A stretch of DNA of 54,642 nucleotides, from assembly GCA_040880125.1 (NCBI GenBank), contig JBBDJB010000004.1, positions 1-54,642 of the forward strand, in the 5' to 3' direction. This document shows positions 9,136 through 16,528 of this stretch, in pieces. The stretch's first letter is position 1. Each line of letters opens with the position of its first letter. The stretch is from JBBDJB01 sp040880125. GTDB lineage: Bacteria; Planctomycetota; Planctomycetia; Pirellulales; JBBDJB01. The notes beneath the pieces were generated by a model. That model ran no database searches. It saw only the letters and a program-made list of their open reading frames with translations, and had not been told where the DNA came from. Made by a program: the position numbers and the translations under genes.

Positions 9136-9738
9136 GTGGAAATCACCGAAGTTCGCATCAAACTCATGGAAGAGCCTGGCGAGCGATTGCAGGCCTTTTG
9201 TTCCATCACGTTCGACGATTGCTTCGTCATCCGTGATCTGAAGATCATCGAGGGAAGCAACGGGCCGTTCGTTGCGATGCCCAGCCGCAAGCTTACCTCG
9301 CACTGCCCGCAGTGTGGGTGTAAAAACCATCTTCGCGCGGCGTACTGCAACCAGTGCGGCGGACGACTGCGCGATGACCGCGCCATGAAGGACGCCGACG
9401 GCCGCGCGAAGCTGTACGCCGACATCGCGCATCCGATCAATTCCGCCTGCCGTGAATTGATCCAGGATCGGGTGATCCAGGAATTCCGCCGCGAGCAACA
9501 ACGCTCGACGCAACCGGGCTACACTTCTCGCTACGACGACTACGATAGCGACGATGACTACCTCCAGGAGCCAGCCGCCTGGGAACGGGAGTCCGCCCGT
9601 GCGATGGATCGCCCTCGGATCCAGCCGGCGGAACAAGAGCCTCGTCCGCCGCACTCCCACCGCTCTCCGGTCGATCAGCCCGCCGAGCAGCCCGACCGCG
9701 GCAGCCAGACCGGCGATTTCGGCGCCGGAATTTTTTAG
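9136..9738 (+). CDS. spoVG: SpoVG-family protein with an inserted zinc ribbon
   Basis: The 200-residue protein opens with MEITEVRIKLM, close to the SpoVG N-terminus, and continues with the SpoVG strands (FVIRDLKIIEG, GPFVAMPSRK) and helix (DIAHPINSACRELIQDRVI). SpoVG is a small DNA/RNA-binding regulator. Between AMPSRK and DIAHPINS there is an insertion carrying Cys pairs C57-x2-C60 and C71-x2-C74 plus C62, which looks like a zinc ribbon. Canonical SpoVG is about 95 residues and has only a short loop there. The C-terminal ~85 residues are Arg/Asp/Pro-rich and probably disordered. AAGGAG at 9123-9128 sits 7 bp before the GTG at 9136 but only 1 bp before the ATG at 9130, so GTG is the preferred start. 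Confidence 0.82.
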   Translation: MEITEVRIKLMEEPGERLQAFCSITFDDCFVIRDLKIIEGSNGPFVAMPSRKLTSHCPQCGCKNHLRAAYCNQCGGRLRDDRAMKDADGRAKLYADIAHPINSACRELIQDRVIQEFRREQQRSTQPGYTSRYDDYDSDDDYLQEPAAWERESARAMDRPRIQPAEQEPRPPHSHRSPVDQPAEQPDRGSQTGDFGAGIF

Positions 9739-10004
9739 CCGCCGTTTCCGCAGGCGACGAATTCTCAACCGAAGCCCCGCCGCTGGGTTCTGTCACGCCG
9801 CTGAAGTCCTTTGCGGCGGAGAGGGCACGCGCCGCGGCTATGCTTGCGGGCGCTTCGCGCGGCTGGGATCGCTGGTTCGGATTGTTTGAGATCGGCCAGT
9901 GGTCCGGGTACGATGGAGCCCTAAACCCACGGGTCCTCACGACTCGTACGGCTTACCAACAGCGGCTGCGATGCGCATTTCACCCCGAATGAGGAACCAC
10001 TCGC
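9739..10004. other. Intergenic region upstream of the PmoA-like gene
   Basis: 266 bp with no convincing gene. GAGGA just upstream of 10005 serves as the ribosome binding site of the next gene. No clear promoter was recognised. Confidence 0.4.
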
Positions 10005-10964
10005 ATGCTGAAGCGAATTTGCACGATTGCGGCTATCGTCCTGGGCTACACGCTGCTCCCCCACACGCATGCGGCGGAGGTGAAAGTCGAAAAGAGTGAC
10101 CAGGGCGCCAAAGTCCTGATCGGCGACGAGCTGTTTACTGAATACATCACCGACTCCGGCGGAAAACCAGTACTGTGGCCCGTCATTGGCCCGACGGGTA
10201 AAGCGATGACGCGCTCCTATCCGATCGGCGAGGAGCAAGTCGAGGGTGAGCGCCGCGATCACATCCATCATCGATCGATCTGGTTCACACACGGTGCGAT
10301 CAACGGCGTCGACTTTTGGGCCGAATCGGAGGATCATGGAATCACCAAGCACCGCGAGTTCGTCACGCTCAAAGGCGGCGACCAGGGGCTGATCATCACT
10401 CGCAACGACTGGCTCGATGCCGATGGCAAGAAGGTCATGGAGGACGAGCGCACGCTCGTCTTCGGCGCGGACGAGCAGCACCGATGGATCGACTTTCAAA
10501 TCAACATGATCGCCAGCGAAGAAAACGTGGTATTTGGCGACACGAAGGAAGGCACTTTCGGCGTGCGCGTGGCCGGGACCATGAAGGCCGATTCAGAGCC
10601 GGGCGGCCATATCGTTAACAGCCGCGGCCAAACCGACGGCCAGGCCTGGGGTAAGCCGGCCGAGTGGGTCGACTACCATGGGCCGGTCGAGGGCGAGCAC
10701 TTGGGCGTTGCGATTCTAAACCACCCCTCGAGTTTTCGCTTTCCGACCTATTGGCACGTGCGAACGTATGGCCTGTTCGCGGCGAATCCCTTCGGCCTGC
10801 ACGACTTTCGCGGCGCGGACACGCCGAGCGGCGAGCATACGCTCAAGCAGGGTGAGACGATGACCCTGCGTTACCGTGTGATACTTCACCAGGGCGACGA
10901 GAAGGCCGGCCGCGTCGCCGAAGCTTTCGACCAGTACCGCCAGGCCGCCGCTGCCAGTCCGTAA
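10005..10964 (+). CDS. Secreted PmoA-like (DUF6807) protein
   Basis: The protein has 319 residues with an N-terminal signal peptide cleaved near HTHAAEV. It has the features of the family long labelled methane oxygenase PmoA (now DUF6807): RSYPIGEE, then DHIHHRSIWFTHGAINGVDFW with paired His residues, and later YHGP and HPSSFRFPTYWHVRTYGLFAANPFGLHDF. The family is common in Planctomycetes and Bacteroidetes, often near sugar-degradation genes. The monooxygenase name is misleading and no activity is established. The His-rich motifs suggest a metal or sugar site. The start is supported by GAGGA about 10 bp upstream. It is a single-gene unit here. Confidence 0.82.
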   Translation: MLKRICTIAAIVLGYTLLPHTHAAEVKVEKSDQGAKVLIGDELFTEYITDSGGKPVLWPVIGPTGKAMTRSYPIGEEQVEGERRDHIHHRSIWFTHGAINGVDFWAESEDHGITKHREFVTLKGGDQGLIITRNDWLDADGKKVMEDERTLVFGADEQHRWIDFQINMIASEENVVFGDTKEGTFGVRVAGTMKADSEPGGHIVNSRGQTDGQAWGKPAEWVDYHGPVEGEHLGVAILNHPSSFRFPTYWHVRTYGLFAANPFGLHDFRGADTPSGEHTLKQGETMTLRYRVILHQGDEKAGRVAEAFDQYRQAAAASP

Positions 10965-11410
10965 TCGTAAACCGGGTTGACGACGTGCCGGGAGCCACCT
11001 CTTGCTGAAACACCGCCCGGTGCAGTGGTGCGCTCGCACGTGTCCGGGCCATTTTGACCCTTTCCTCGCCACGCTGTTCAGTCGTCCTCGGCACTCCGCC
11101 GCTCATCGCTCCTGCGCGTCGCGACCTTCGCCGGCTGCTCGTTCGATTCCGGCTCGCCCGACGCCGGCCTTCACACGCGCCGCCCATTCCTCAAGCTGAA
11201 TCCGGAAATACGCTCCGCGGAAATAAGTCGAGGGTCGGGCAATCGCGCGCGGTGCCGGAGAAAGCGAGACTTTTCCTCCCCCTGTGGAGAAGTGCGCGGC
11301 ACATTTTGCCGATAGCTTCTTTTGTCAACAGTTAACCCAGGCTTCCCTGTTTGCGACGATGCAGTTAAAACTCGCATCTACCGCACCAATCAAGGAGGAC
11401 GTTCCCGCGC
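10965..11410. other. Intergenic region, nothing recognised
   Basis: 446 bp between the PmoA-like gene and the next small gene. Short open frames on both strands lack domains and good starts. AAGGAGG lies 12 bp before the start at 11411. I see no RNA gene or strong hairpin. Confidence 0.4.
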
Positions 11411-11776
11411 ATGTTGACCAGCTCCCGCCAGATACCCAATCTGGATGAACTGCGAAAATACGTCAACGAAACCCTTTGCGACCAAGAACAACTCGAAATC
11501 GGAGTCTTTCCACTTACGGAGCGAATACTAACGCGTAACGGCAGGCCCTGCGGCATCTTCTTCTGTCTGTTCGGCCCTCGCTCGGTCAAATTCACGGCGA
11601 TCTGGGAGACCGACAGCAACAGCATCTTGTTTTACGACTCCACCGGCGAGCGATTTTTGCGGACTCGGCTGATCGCCACGCCGTCGTTGGTGACCAGGTC
11701 CGGCTGGGCTACCTCACCTGGAAAAACCAGCACAACCGGCCCGGCCGCATCGCAAGTCGCGGTCCAGGCCTGCTGA
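11411..11776 (+). CDS. Conserved hypothetical protein
   Basis: The protein has 121 residues. The first ~90 have the look of a real small domain: a helical start (LDELRKYVNETLC), then strands in GRPCGIFFCLFGPRSVKFTAIWETDSNSILFYDSTGERF. I cannot name the family, though it looks like a planctomycete small protein. The last ~30 residues are low in hydrophobic pattern and Thr/Ser-rich, which may mean the original C-terminus was lost or altered by a frameshift near 11670-11690; the alternative frame stays open to about 11870. AAGGAGG lies 12 bp upstream of the ATG, a long but usable spacing. It precedes csrA on the same strand. Confidence 0.55.
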   Translation: MLTSSRQIPNLDELRKYVNETLCDQEQLEIGVFPLTERILTRNGRPCGIFFCLFGPRSVKFTAIWETDSNSILFYDSTGERFLRTRLIATPSLVTRSGWATSPGKTSTTGPAASQVAVQAC

Positions 11777-11881
11777 TGGCGGAGCCACCGCAGCGGCCTG
11801 CGGAAGCAGGCTGCCCCGGCCGGCACGGATACTATGTGCATTTACATATCCCGCAATGCGGGTGAAACATGGAGGTTGCGA

Positions 11882-12109
11882 ATGCTCGTGTTATCGCGGA
11901 AGGCATCCCAACGCATCAAACTCGGCGAATCTATCGTCGTGACGGTGATACGCGTCAGTGGCGAAAAGGTGCGGCTGGGGATTGAAGCACCGGCCGACGT
12001 GCTCGTTTTGCGGGAAGAGTTGGAGCCGCAGCCTCGGGTGAACCTCCTGCCGGTCGGCGACGAACCGACGCTGGTGTTGCCGGCCGAATCGGAACTGCTG
12101 GAGACGTAA
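11882..12109 (+). CDS. csrA: Carbon storage regulator CsrA
   Basis: The 75-residue protein is slightly longer than the usual ~61. CsrA dimers bind GGA motifs in mRNA leaders and alter translation or stability. The core matches the family: MLVLSRKASQRIKLGESIVVTV..GEKVRLGIEAP..VLVLREEL, with the RNA-binding residues L4, R6, R31 and R44 all in place. The extra C-terminal ~25 residues are acidic and Pro-rich. The ATG at 11882 is chosen because GGAGG lies ~6 bp upstream and the conserved domain starts there; the longer frame from 11834 adds unrelated residues. No flagellar genes or fliW are next to it in this window. Confidence 0.92.
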   Translation: MLVLSRKASQRIKLGESIVVTVIRVSGEKVRLGIEAPADVLVLREELEPQPRVNLLPVGDEPTLVLPAESELLET

Positions 12110-12242
12110 GGGCCGCGCACCGCGGTGAGATGACCGATTGTCTGCTGTGACGCTCCGGCAAATTTCGACGCGGGCGCCTTGTGCCCCCTTCTTGGACGCA
12201 GGCGGCCGAAGATCGTGGCCGCCTTGGTCAGCGCAAAAGCAA

Positions 12243-12274
12243 ACGCCGCCGGCACATACGTGTGTCGGCGGCGT
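12243..12274 (-). terminator. Strong hairpin with TACG loop, likely terminator
   Basis: A 14-bp stem (12243-12256 with 12261-12274, one G-T pair) closes the four-base loop TACG, a UNCG-type tetraloop. Read on the minus strand it is followed by TTTGCTTTTGCG, so it fits best as terminator of the minus-strand gene ending at 12331. It may also stop csrA transcripts coming from the other side. Confidence 0.6.
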
Positions 12275-12330
12275 CGATGGATGTCAAGTTGTTCCGGTGC
12301 GCCTTTCAGGCCGCGCAGAGCAAAATCCGC

Positions 12331-12555
12331 TCAGTCGCGAGGACGAACGGCGCCGATCAGACCACTGTAGTCGCCCCGATCTTCGTCGTGCCAGAGCGGC
12401 TCGCCCCGGCGGACGCGATCGGCCAGCACGTCGAGCTTGTCGCGCGACCCGGCCGGTGCCTGCGTCGGCCGGAAATCATCAGTCTCAGTCGGCGCAAAAT
12501 CCTCGTCGTGGCCGTACTTGAGGATTGCCTCGAACACATTCTTCAACTGCGTCAT
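12331..12555 (-). CDS. Small conserved hypothetical protein
   Basis: The protein has 74 residues, charged and probably soluble. It starts MTQLKNVFEAILKYGHDEDF and ends with RVRRGEPLWHDEDRGDYSGLIGAVRPRD. The pattern (an amphipathic helix, then an Asp/Arg-rich tail with PLWH and DYSG) looks like a conserved small planctomycete protein, but I know no function. The ATG at 12555 is preceded by GGAAGA at a good distance; the frame continues upstream to 12720 without Shine-Dalgarno support and with different composition, so it is cut back. It is convergent with csrA. Confidence 0.6.
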   Translation of the reverse strand: MTQLKNVFEAILKYGHDEDFAPTETDDFRPTQAPAGSRDKLDVLADRVRRGEPLWHDEDRGDYSGLIGAVRPRD

Positions 12556-13017
12556 CTGTCTTCCACTTTCCTTTACCAAAATCCACGAATTTCGCTTGGG
12601 GCCCCGCAGAACGGCGACGATGTTGCATTCCGTCGCGGGACAGGGCGGGAACAATTTTGGATGGGGTGTGTCCCTTGTTGCGGTCCGATCCAGCAGGAAG
12701 GCCCAAGCGGAGCCAAACATTCCATTGTTCCAACCAAGTAGATGAAGTCAAGGTACCAAATTCGCATTTTTCAGCCGGATTCGCAGGAAAAGTTCCCCAT
12801 CCGGCATTCGCTGCGTGAGTCCGACATCTACGCAGGCCCTCCTCGCCCCAAAGTGCGGTTATTTGAGATCACGCCCAGGGGCAAATTGCAAGGCCGTTTG
12901 CGGCGAATCCCCCGCTGCGGTGGCAAAGCGGGTTTGGACGATCGGTTTACTGCCGCGGTCCTATTTCTATAGAGTGATTGCGCGGTGGCTTGGTTCGCAG
13001 CAGAACGAGAATGATTC
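12556..13017. other. Divergent intergenic region before yjbQ
   Basis: 462 bp between the 74-aa gene (minus) and yjbQ (plus). A modest hairpin CCCGCT (12911-12916) / AGCGGG (12927-12932) followed by TTT is present. The overlapping short frames on both strands are not convincing genes. No known riboswitch consensus was recognised. Confidence 0.4.
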
Positions 13018-13437
13018 ATGGCGTGGACACAACGGACAGTTAGACTGCCGGCCTTCTCCCGAGGTTTCCACCTGATTACCTCGCACGTGGTCGAGTCACT
13101 GCCCGAGCTCCGCTCGGCCGGCACCGGGCTGTTGCACGTGTTCGTGCAGCACACCTCCGCGTCGCTCACGATCAACGAAAACGCCGACCCCGACGTACCT
13201 CGCGATCTGGAAAGCTCATTTTCGGCGATCGCTCCCGAGAATTTTCCCTACCGCCACACCTGCGAAGGACCGGATGACATGCCGGCGCACGTGAAGGCCT
13301 CGATGCTGGGGAGCTCGGTCAGCGTGCCGGTCCGCGACGGAAGCCTGTGCCTGGGCACCTGGCAGGGGATCTACCTTTGCGAGCACCGCAACCATGCGGG
13401 GCCGCGATCGCTGGTGTTGACGCTTCAGGCGGATTAG
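13018..13437 (+). CDS. yjbQ: YjbQ family protein (UPF0047)
   Basis: The 139 residues match the family length. The conserved signatures are all visible: FVQHTSASLTINENADPDVP in the first half, YRHTCEGPDDMPAHVKASMLG in the middle, and LGTWQGIYLCEHR near the end. These supply the clustered His, Asp and Glu residues of the UPF0047 pocket. The family is annotated as a secondary thiamine-phosphate synthase because some members rescue thiE mutants; the physiological role is unsettled. It is a single-gene unit followed by the 13479-13635 repeat element. Confidence 0.9.
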   Translation: MAWTQRTVRLPAFSRGFHLITSHVVESLPELRSAGTGLLHVFVQHTSASLTINENADPDVPRDLESSFSAIAPENFPYRHTCEGPDDMPAHVKASMLGSSVSVPVRDGSLCLGTWQGIYLCEHRNHAGPRSLVLTLQAD

Positions 13438-13478
13438 CGAGAGGACGGCGGAAACCGCGTCAAGAAGGGACAGCGATC

Positions 13479-13635
13479 CTAGCAGCGTGTTGGAAAACGC
13501 CGGCGTGGCGTTTTCAACCTCGCCAAGTTCGGAGCAAAGCTCCTCACGGCTCTCAAAATAACGACTTCGTCATCATTTTGGCATCACCTCCATGTGTGAT
13601 GCAGCAGCCAGTTGCGAAGATCAACAGCCTGCTAG
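13479..13635. repeat. 157-bp palindromic multi-hairpin element
   Basis: Outer 14-bp arms CTAGCAGCGTGTTG (13479-13492) and CAACAGCCTGCTAG (13622-13635) are inverted repeats with two mismatches. Inside lie four smaller hairpins: GTTGGAAAACGCC (13489-13501) with GGCGTTTTCAAC (13507-13518, one bulge); GGAGC/GCTCC with an AAA loop (13531-13543); CAAAAT...ATTTTG around ACGA/TCGT (13555-13580); and GCATCAC/GTGATGC (13581-13587, 13596-13602). The layout suggests a MITE-like or REP-like mobile element, or a structured RNA. It has no coding capacity and lies between yjbQ and the carbamoyltransferase cluster. Confidence 0.6.
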
Positions 13636-13745
13636 CCAGCCGCTCTCCACGGGCGGTTTGATCATCACAACCGGTTTGTTTCGCCCGGTAGGTCAAACGG
13701 CCGTTCCGTGCCATCGTCCGTTTGTCTAGCGGCGTGGAAAAACGT

Positions 13746-13874
13746 ATGTTGTTAAACTGGCTGAACCTCGTGGATTATGCCAGGCTAGGAAGACTGGGAG
13801 AGACCGGTCTAGTTACGGCCGCCCTTGCCGTGTTGACGATTCTCACGGGCGGCCTCTTCGGGAACACAAAGTAG
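13746..13874 (+). CDS. Possible 42-aa single-pass membrane protein
   Basis: An ATG at 13746 opens a 42-codon frame ending at TAG 13872-13874, 19 bp before the carbamoyltransferase start. The product begins MLLNWLNLVDYARLGRLGE and continues into one hydrophobic segment (VTAALAVLTILTGGLFG), a plausible membrane helix. GGAA lies about 6 bp upstream. Position, direction and membrane pattern suit a small partner of the cluster that follows, which also holds two small membrane proteins. I do not recognise the family, and such a short ORF may be chance. Confidence 0.4.
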   Translation: MLLNWLNLVDYARLGRLGETGLVTAALAVLTILTGGLFGNTK

Positions 13875-13893
13875 GGCAGGTGTAAGCCGCGCT

Positions 13894-15732
13894 ATGACCG
13901 CCATCTTAGGGATATCGGCCTATTACCACGACTCGGCCGCCGCGCTGGTAGTCGATGGCAACATCGTCGCCGCCGCGCAAGAGGAACGCTTCACCCGCAA
14001 GAAGCACGATCATCGCTTCCCGCGGCACGCCATCGATTATTGCCTACGCGAAGCGGGTATCACACCGGCTGATCTGGATTATGTCGGCTTCTACGACAAG
14101 CCGCTGCTGAAATTCGAACGCCTGCTGGAGACGTATCTGGCCTACGCGCCGGTGGGCTTTCGCTCCTTCTTGATGGCGATGCCGCTGTGGCTGAAGCAGA
14201 AGCTGTTTCTCACGCGCGAGATGAACCGCGAGCTGGGCGGCACCTACCGGAAGCGCTACATCTTTGCCGAACATCACGAGTCGCACGCCGCAAGTGCGTT
14301 CTTCCCGTCGCCGTTCGAAGAGGCGGCCATCCTCACAATCGACGGCGTGGGTGAGTGGACCACCGCCTCCTATGGGGTCGGGCGTGGCAATCGGATCGAG
14401 CTGCACAAGGAACTGAAATTTCCGCACTCACCCGGTTTGCTGTATTCGGCGCTTACCTATTTTTGCGGCTTCCGCGTCAACTCCGGCGAATACAAGCTAA
14501 TGGGGCTCGCTCCCTACGGCGAGCCGAAGTACGTCGATCTGATCCTGGAAAAGCTGATCGATCTGAAGGACGACGGGTCTTTCCGGCTCGACATGTCGTA
14601 CTTCAACTACTGCCAGGGGCTGACGATGACGTCGCGCCGCTTCGATGGCCTGTTTGGCGGCCCGCCGCGGCGGCCGGAGTCGCCGATCACGCAGCGCGAA
14701 ATGGACCTGGCCGCGTCAATTCAGCAGGTTACCGAAGAGATTATGCTTCGCATGGCCCGTCACGTGTATGCGGAGACGGGGCTATCCAACCTGTGCCTGG
14801 CCGGCGGCGTCGCGCTGAATTGCGTCGGCAACGGCCGCATTCTTCGCGAAGGCCCTTTCGAGAACTTGTGGATTCAACCAGCCGCTGGCGACGCTGGTGG
14901 CGCGCTGGGTGTCGCGCAGTTAATCTGGTACCAACTGCTCGACAATCCACGCACGTCCGAATCGCTCGATTGCCAAGGCGGTTCGTTCCTGGGCCCGCGT
15001 TTTACGGACGACGAGATCCAGCAGTTCCTCGACGTGCAAGGTGCGACCTACACCCACTTGAGTGACGAGGACGAGTTGTGCCGAGAGGTTGCCCGCCTGC
15101 TGGCCGACGAGAAGGTCGTCGGGTGGATGCAGGGGCGGATGGAGTTCGGTCCCCGCGCGCTGGGCGGCCGCAGCATTTTGGGCGACGCCCGCAGCCGCCA
15201 AATGCAGTCGGTGATGAACTTGAAGATCAAGTTTCGCGAGTCGTTCCGGCCGTTTGCTCCCTCGGTATTGTCCGAGCGGGTGGATTCCTACTTCGAGATG
15301 CGGCCCGGCGAGCCCAGTCCGTACATGTTGCTGGTGGCGCCGGTCCAGGCGTCACGGCGGGCGGAAGTGAACGGCGAGGCCGATGGACTGACGGGACTGG
15401 ACAAGCTGAAATTGTGCCGATCCGAAGTGCCGGCAATCACGCACGTCGACTACTCCGCCCGTGTGCAAACGGTCGATCAAAAGCGAAATCCGCGCTATCA
15501 TCGGCTGCTCACGGAGTTCGAAAACGCGACCGGTTGCCCGGTCCTCATCAACACCAGCTTCAATGTTCGCGGCGAGCCAATCGTCTGCACGCCCGAGAAC
15601 GCTTACAAATGCTTCATGGCCACGAACATGGACGTGCTGGTGATTGACAACTTCGTGCTTCGCAAGGATGAGCAGCCAGGCGCCCGGCAGTTCGAGATCG
15701 ACGAGTACCTGGCAAAGTTTCAACTGGACTAA
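13894..15732 (+). CDS. NodU/CmcH-family carbamoyltransferase
   Basis: The protein has 612 residues, the usual length. The N-terminal YrdC-like/Kae1-like half starts ILGISAYYHDSAAALVVDG and contains the metal-binding EHHESHAASAFFPSPF and the DGVGEWTT motif. The C-terminal half carries GRMEFGPRALGGRSILGD and NTSFNVRGEPIVCTPENA, both hallmarks of the family. Members transfer carbamoyl from carbamoyl phosphate to hydroxyl groups of nodulation factors, antibiotics or sugars; the acceptor here is unknown. It is followed by SxtJ-like and DUF5989 genes, an arrangement seen in many bacteria and probably acting on a glycan or exported metabolite. The ATG at 13894 aligns with the conserved N-terminus. 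Confidence 0.9.
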   Translation: MTAILGISAYYHDSAAALVVDGNIVAAAQEERFTRKKHDHRFPRHAIDYCLREAGITPADLDYVGFYDKPLLKFERLLETYLAYAPVGFRSFLMAMPLWLKQKLFLTREMNRELGGTYRKRYIFAEHHESHAASAFFPSPFEEAAILTIDGVGEWTTASYGVGRGNRIELHKELKFPHSPGLLYSALTYFCGFRVNSGEYKLMGLAPYGEPKYVDLILEKLIDLKDDGSFRLDMSYFNYCQGLTMTSRRFDGLFGGPPRRPESPITQREMDLAASIQQVTEEIMLRMARHVYAETGLSNLCLAGGVALNCVGNGRILREGPFENLWIQPAAGDAGGALGVAQLIWYQLLDNPRTSESLDCQGGSFLGPRFTDDEIQQFLDVQGATYTHLSDEDELCREVARLLADEKVVGWMQGRMEFGPRALGGRSILGDARSRQMQSVMNLKIKFRESFRPFAPSVLSERVDSYFEMRPGEPSPYMLLVAPVQASRRAEVNGEADGLTGLDKLKLCRSEVPAITHVDYSARVQTVDQKRNPRYHRLLTEFENATGCPVLINTSFNVRGEPIVCTPENAYKCFMATNMDVLVIDNFVLRKDEQPGARQFEIDEYLAKFQLD

Positions 15733-15745
15733 GACGGCGACTGGT

Positions 15746-15769
15746 GGCACAGACATTCCCGTCTGTGCC
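15746..15769. repeat. Short palindromic repeat, family A copy 1
   Basis: GGCACAGAC (15746-15754) and GTCTGTGCC (15761-15769) form a perfect 9-bp stem over a six-base loop, followed by GTTT. It lies between the carbamoyltransferase and SxtJ-like genes and may attenuate or process the transcript. Related copies are at 23880-23923, 31872-31893 and 41837-41858. Confidence 0.6.
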
Positions 15770-15793
15770 GTTTGGAAGTGAGGAACCCAGCAA

Positions 15794-16213
15794 GTGGCAT
15801 TGATCGAAATCAATCGTAACCCGTCCCACCGCGAACTGCGCCAGTTTGCCTGCATCTGGCTGCCGGCCTTCGCCGCACTGGTGGGCGGGCTGTTGTGGTA
15901 TCATTTCGGGTGGTGGCAAGCCGCCGCGACGCTGTGGACCCTGGCGCTGGTGGCCGCGGTGGTCGGCTGGCTCGCGCCGCAGGGAATGCGGCTGGTTTAC
16001 CTTGGGTGGATGTATGCCGCACTGCCGATCGGATGGACCGTCAGCCACTTACTGATGGCGGCCGTCTATTACCTGTTGATTACACCCATAGGATTGGTGA
16101 TGCGTCTAGTCGGGCGCGATTCGATGCAGCGCCGCTTCGACCGCTCCGCCGCCACCTATTGGGAAGCACACGCTCCCCAGCGCGACATCGCCCGCTACTT
16201 CCGACAATTTTGA
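15794..16213 (+). CDS. SxtJ-family small membrane protein
   Basis: The protein has 139 residues. It starts with a short polar region (ALIEINRNPSHRELRQFA) followed by hydrophobic segments at about 22-38, 44-61 and 68-98, and ends with a conserved-looking polar tail (DSMQRRFDRSAATYWEAH). This is the pattern of SxtJ, named from the saxitoxin cluster, where its role is unproven. Genes of this kind travel with NodU/CmcH carbamoyltransferases, as here. Translation starts at GTG 15794, preceded by GTGAGGAA. The DUF5989 gene follows after 20 bp. Confidence 0.8.
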   Translation: MALIEINRNPSHRELRQFACIWLPAFAALVGGLLWYHFGWWQAAATLWTLALVAAVVGWLAPQGMRLVYLGWMYAALPIGWTVSHLLMAAVYYLLITPIGLVMRLVGRDSMQRRFDRSAATYWEAHAPQRDIARYFRQF

Positions 16214-16233
16214 CTCCTGCCGGATCGCATACC

Positions 16234-16452
16234 ATGGCCGATGAACTGAAGACTGCCTCGCCCCCGCAACGCGACGAGCTTTCCCGCCACGCAGAGCAGA
16301 AGGCGCCAGGAATTCTCCGAGAGTTCTTTGATTTTTTGCGAGACAATAAGAGCTGGTGGCTTGCACCCATCATCGTAGTCTTGCTGATGTTGGGCCTGTT
16401 GCTTGTGTTGGGCGGAACGGCCGCGGCGCCATTCATCTACACGCTGTTTTAA
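16234..16452 (+). CDS. DUF5989 small membrane protein
   Basis: The 72-residue protein has a charged N-terminal half (ELSRHAEQKAPGILREFFDFLRDNKSWW) and one C-terminal membrane helix (LAPIIVVLLMLGLLLVLGG), ending AAPFIYTLF. That layout, including the FLRxNKxWWL entry to the helix, is the DUF5989 signature. Such proteins accompany SxtJ and carbamoyltransferases in many genomes; function unknown. It is the last gene of the cluster and is convergent with holB. Confidence 0.8.
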   Translation: MADELKTASPPQRDELSRHAEQKAPGILREFFDFLRDNKSWWLAPIIVVLLMLGLLLVLGGTAAAPFIYTLF

Positions 16453-16528
16453 ACCGCGGACGAGCGGGGAATCGGCTTAAGCAGATCGCCGGCTTGGCGG
16501 GATCACTCGCCGCGCAAGTTACGGCGGC

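Noticed and set aside
12556..12720. Upstream extension of the 74-aa minus-strand protein
   Set aside because: Different composition and no Shine-Dalgarno; GGAAGA supports ATG 12555.
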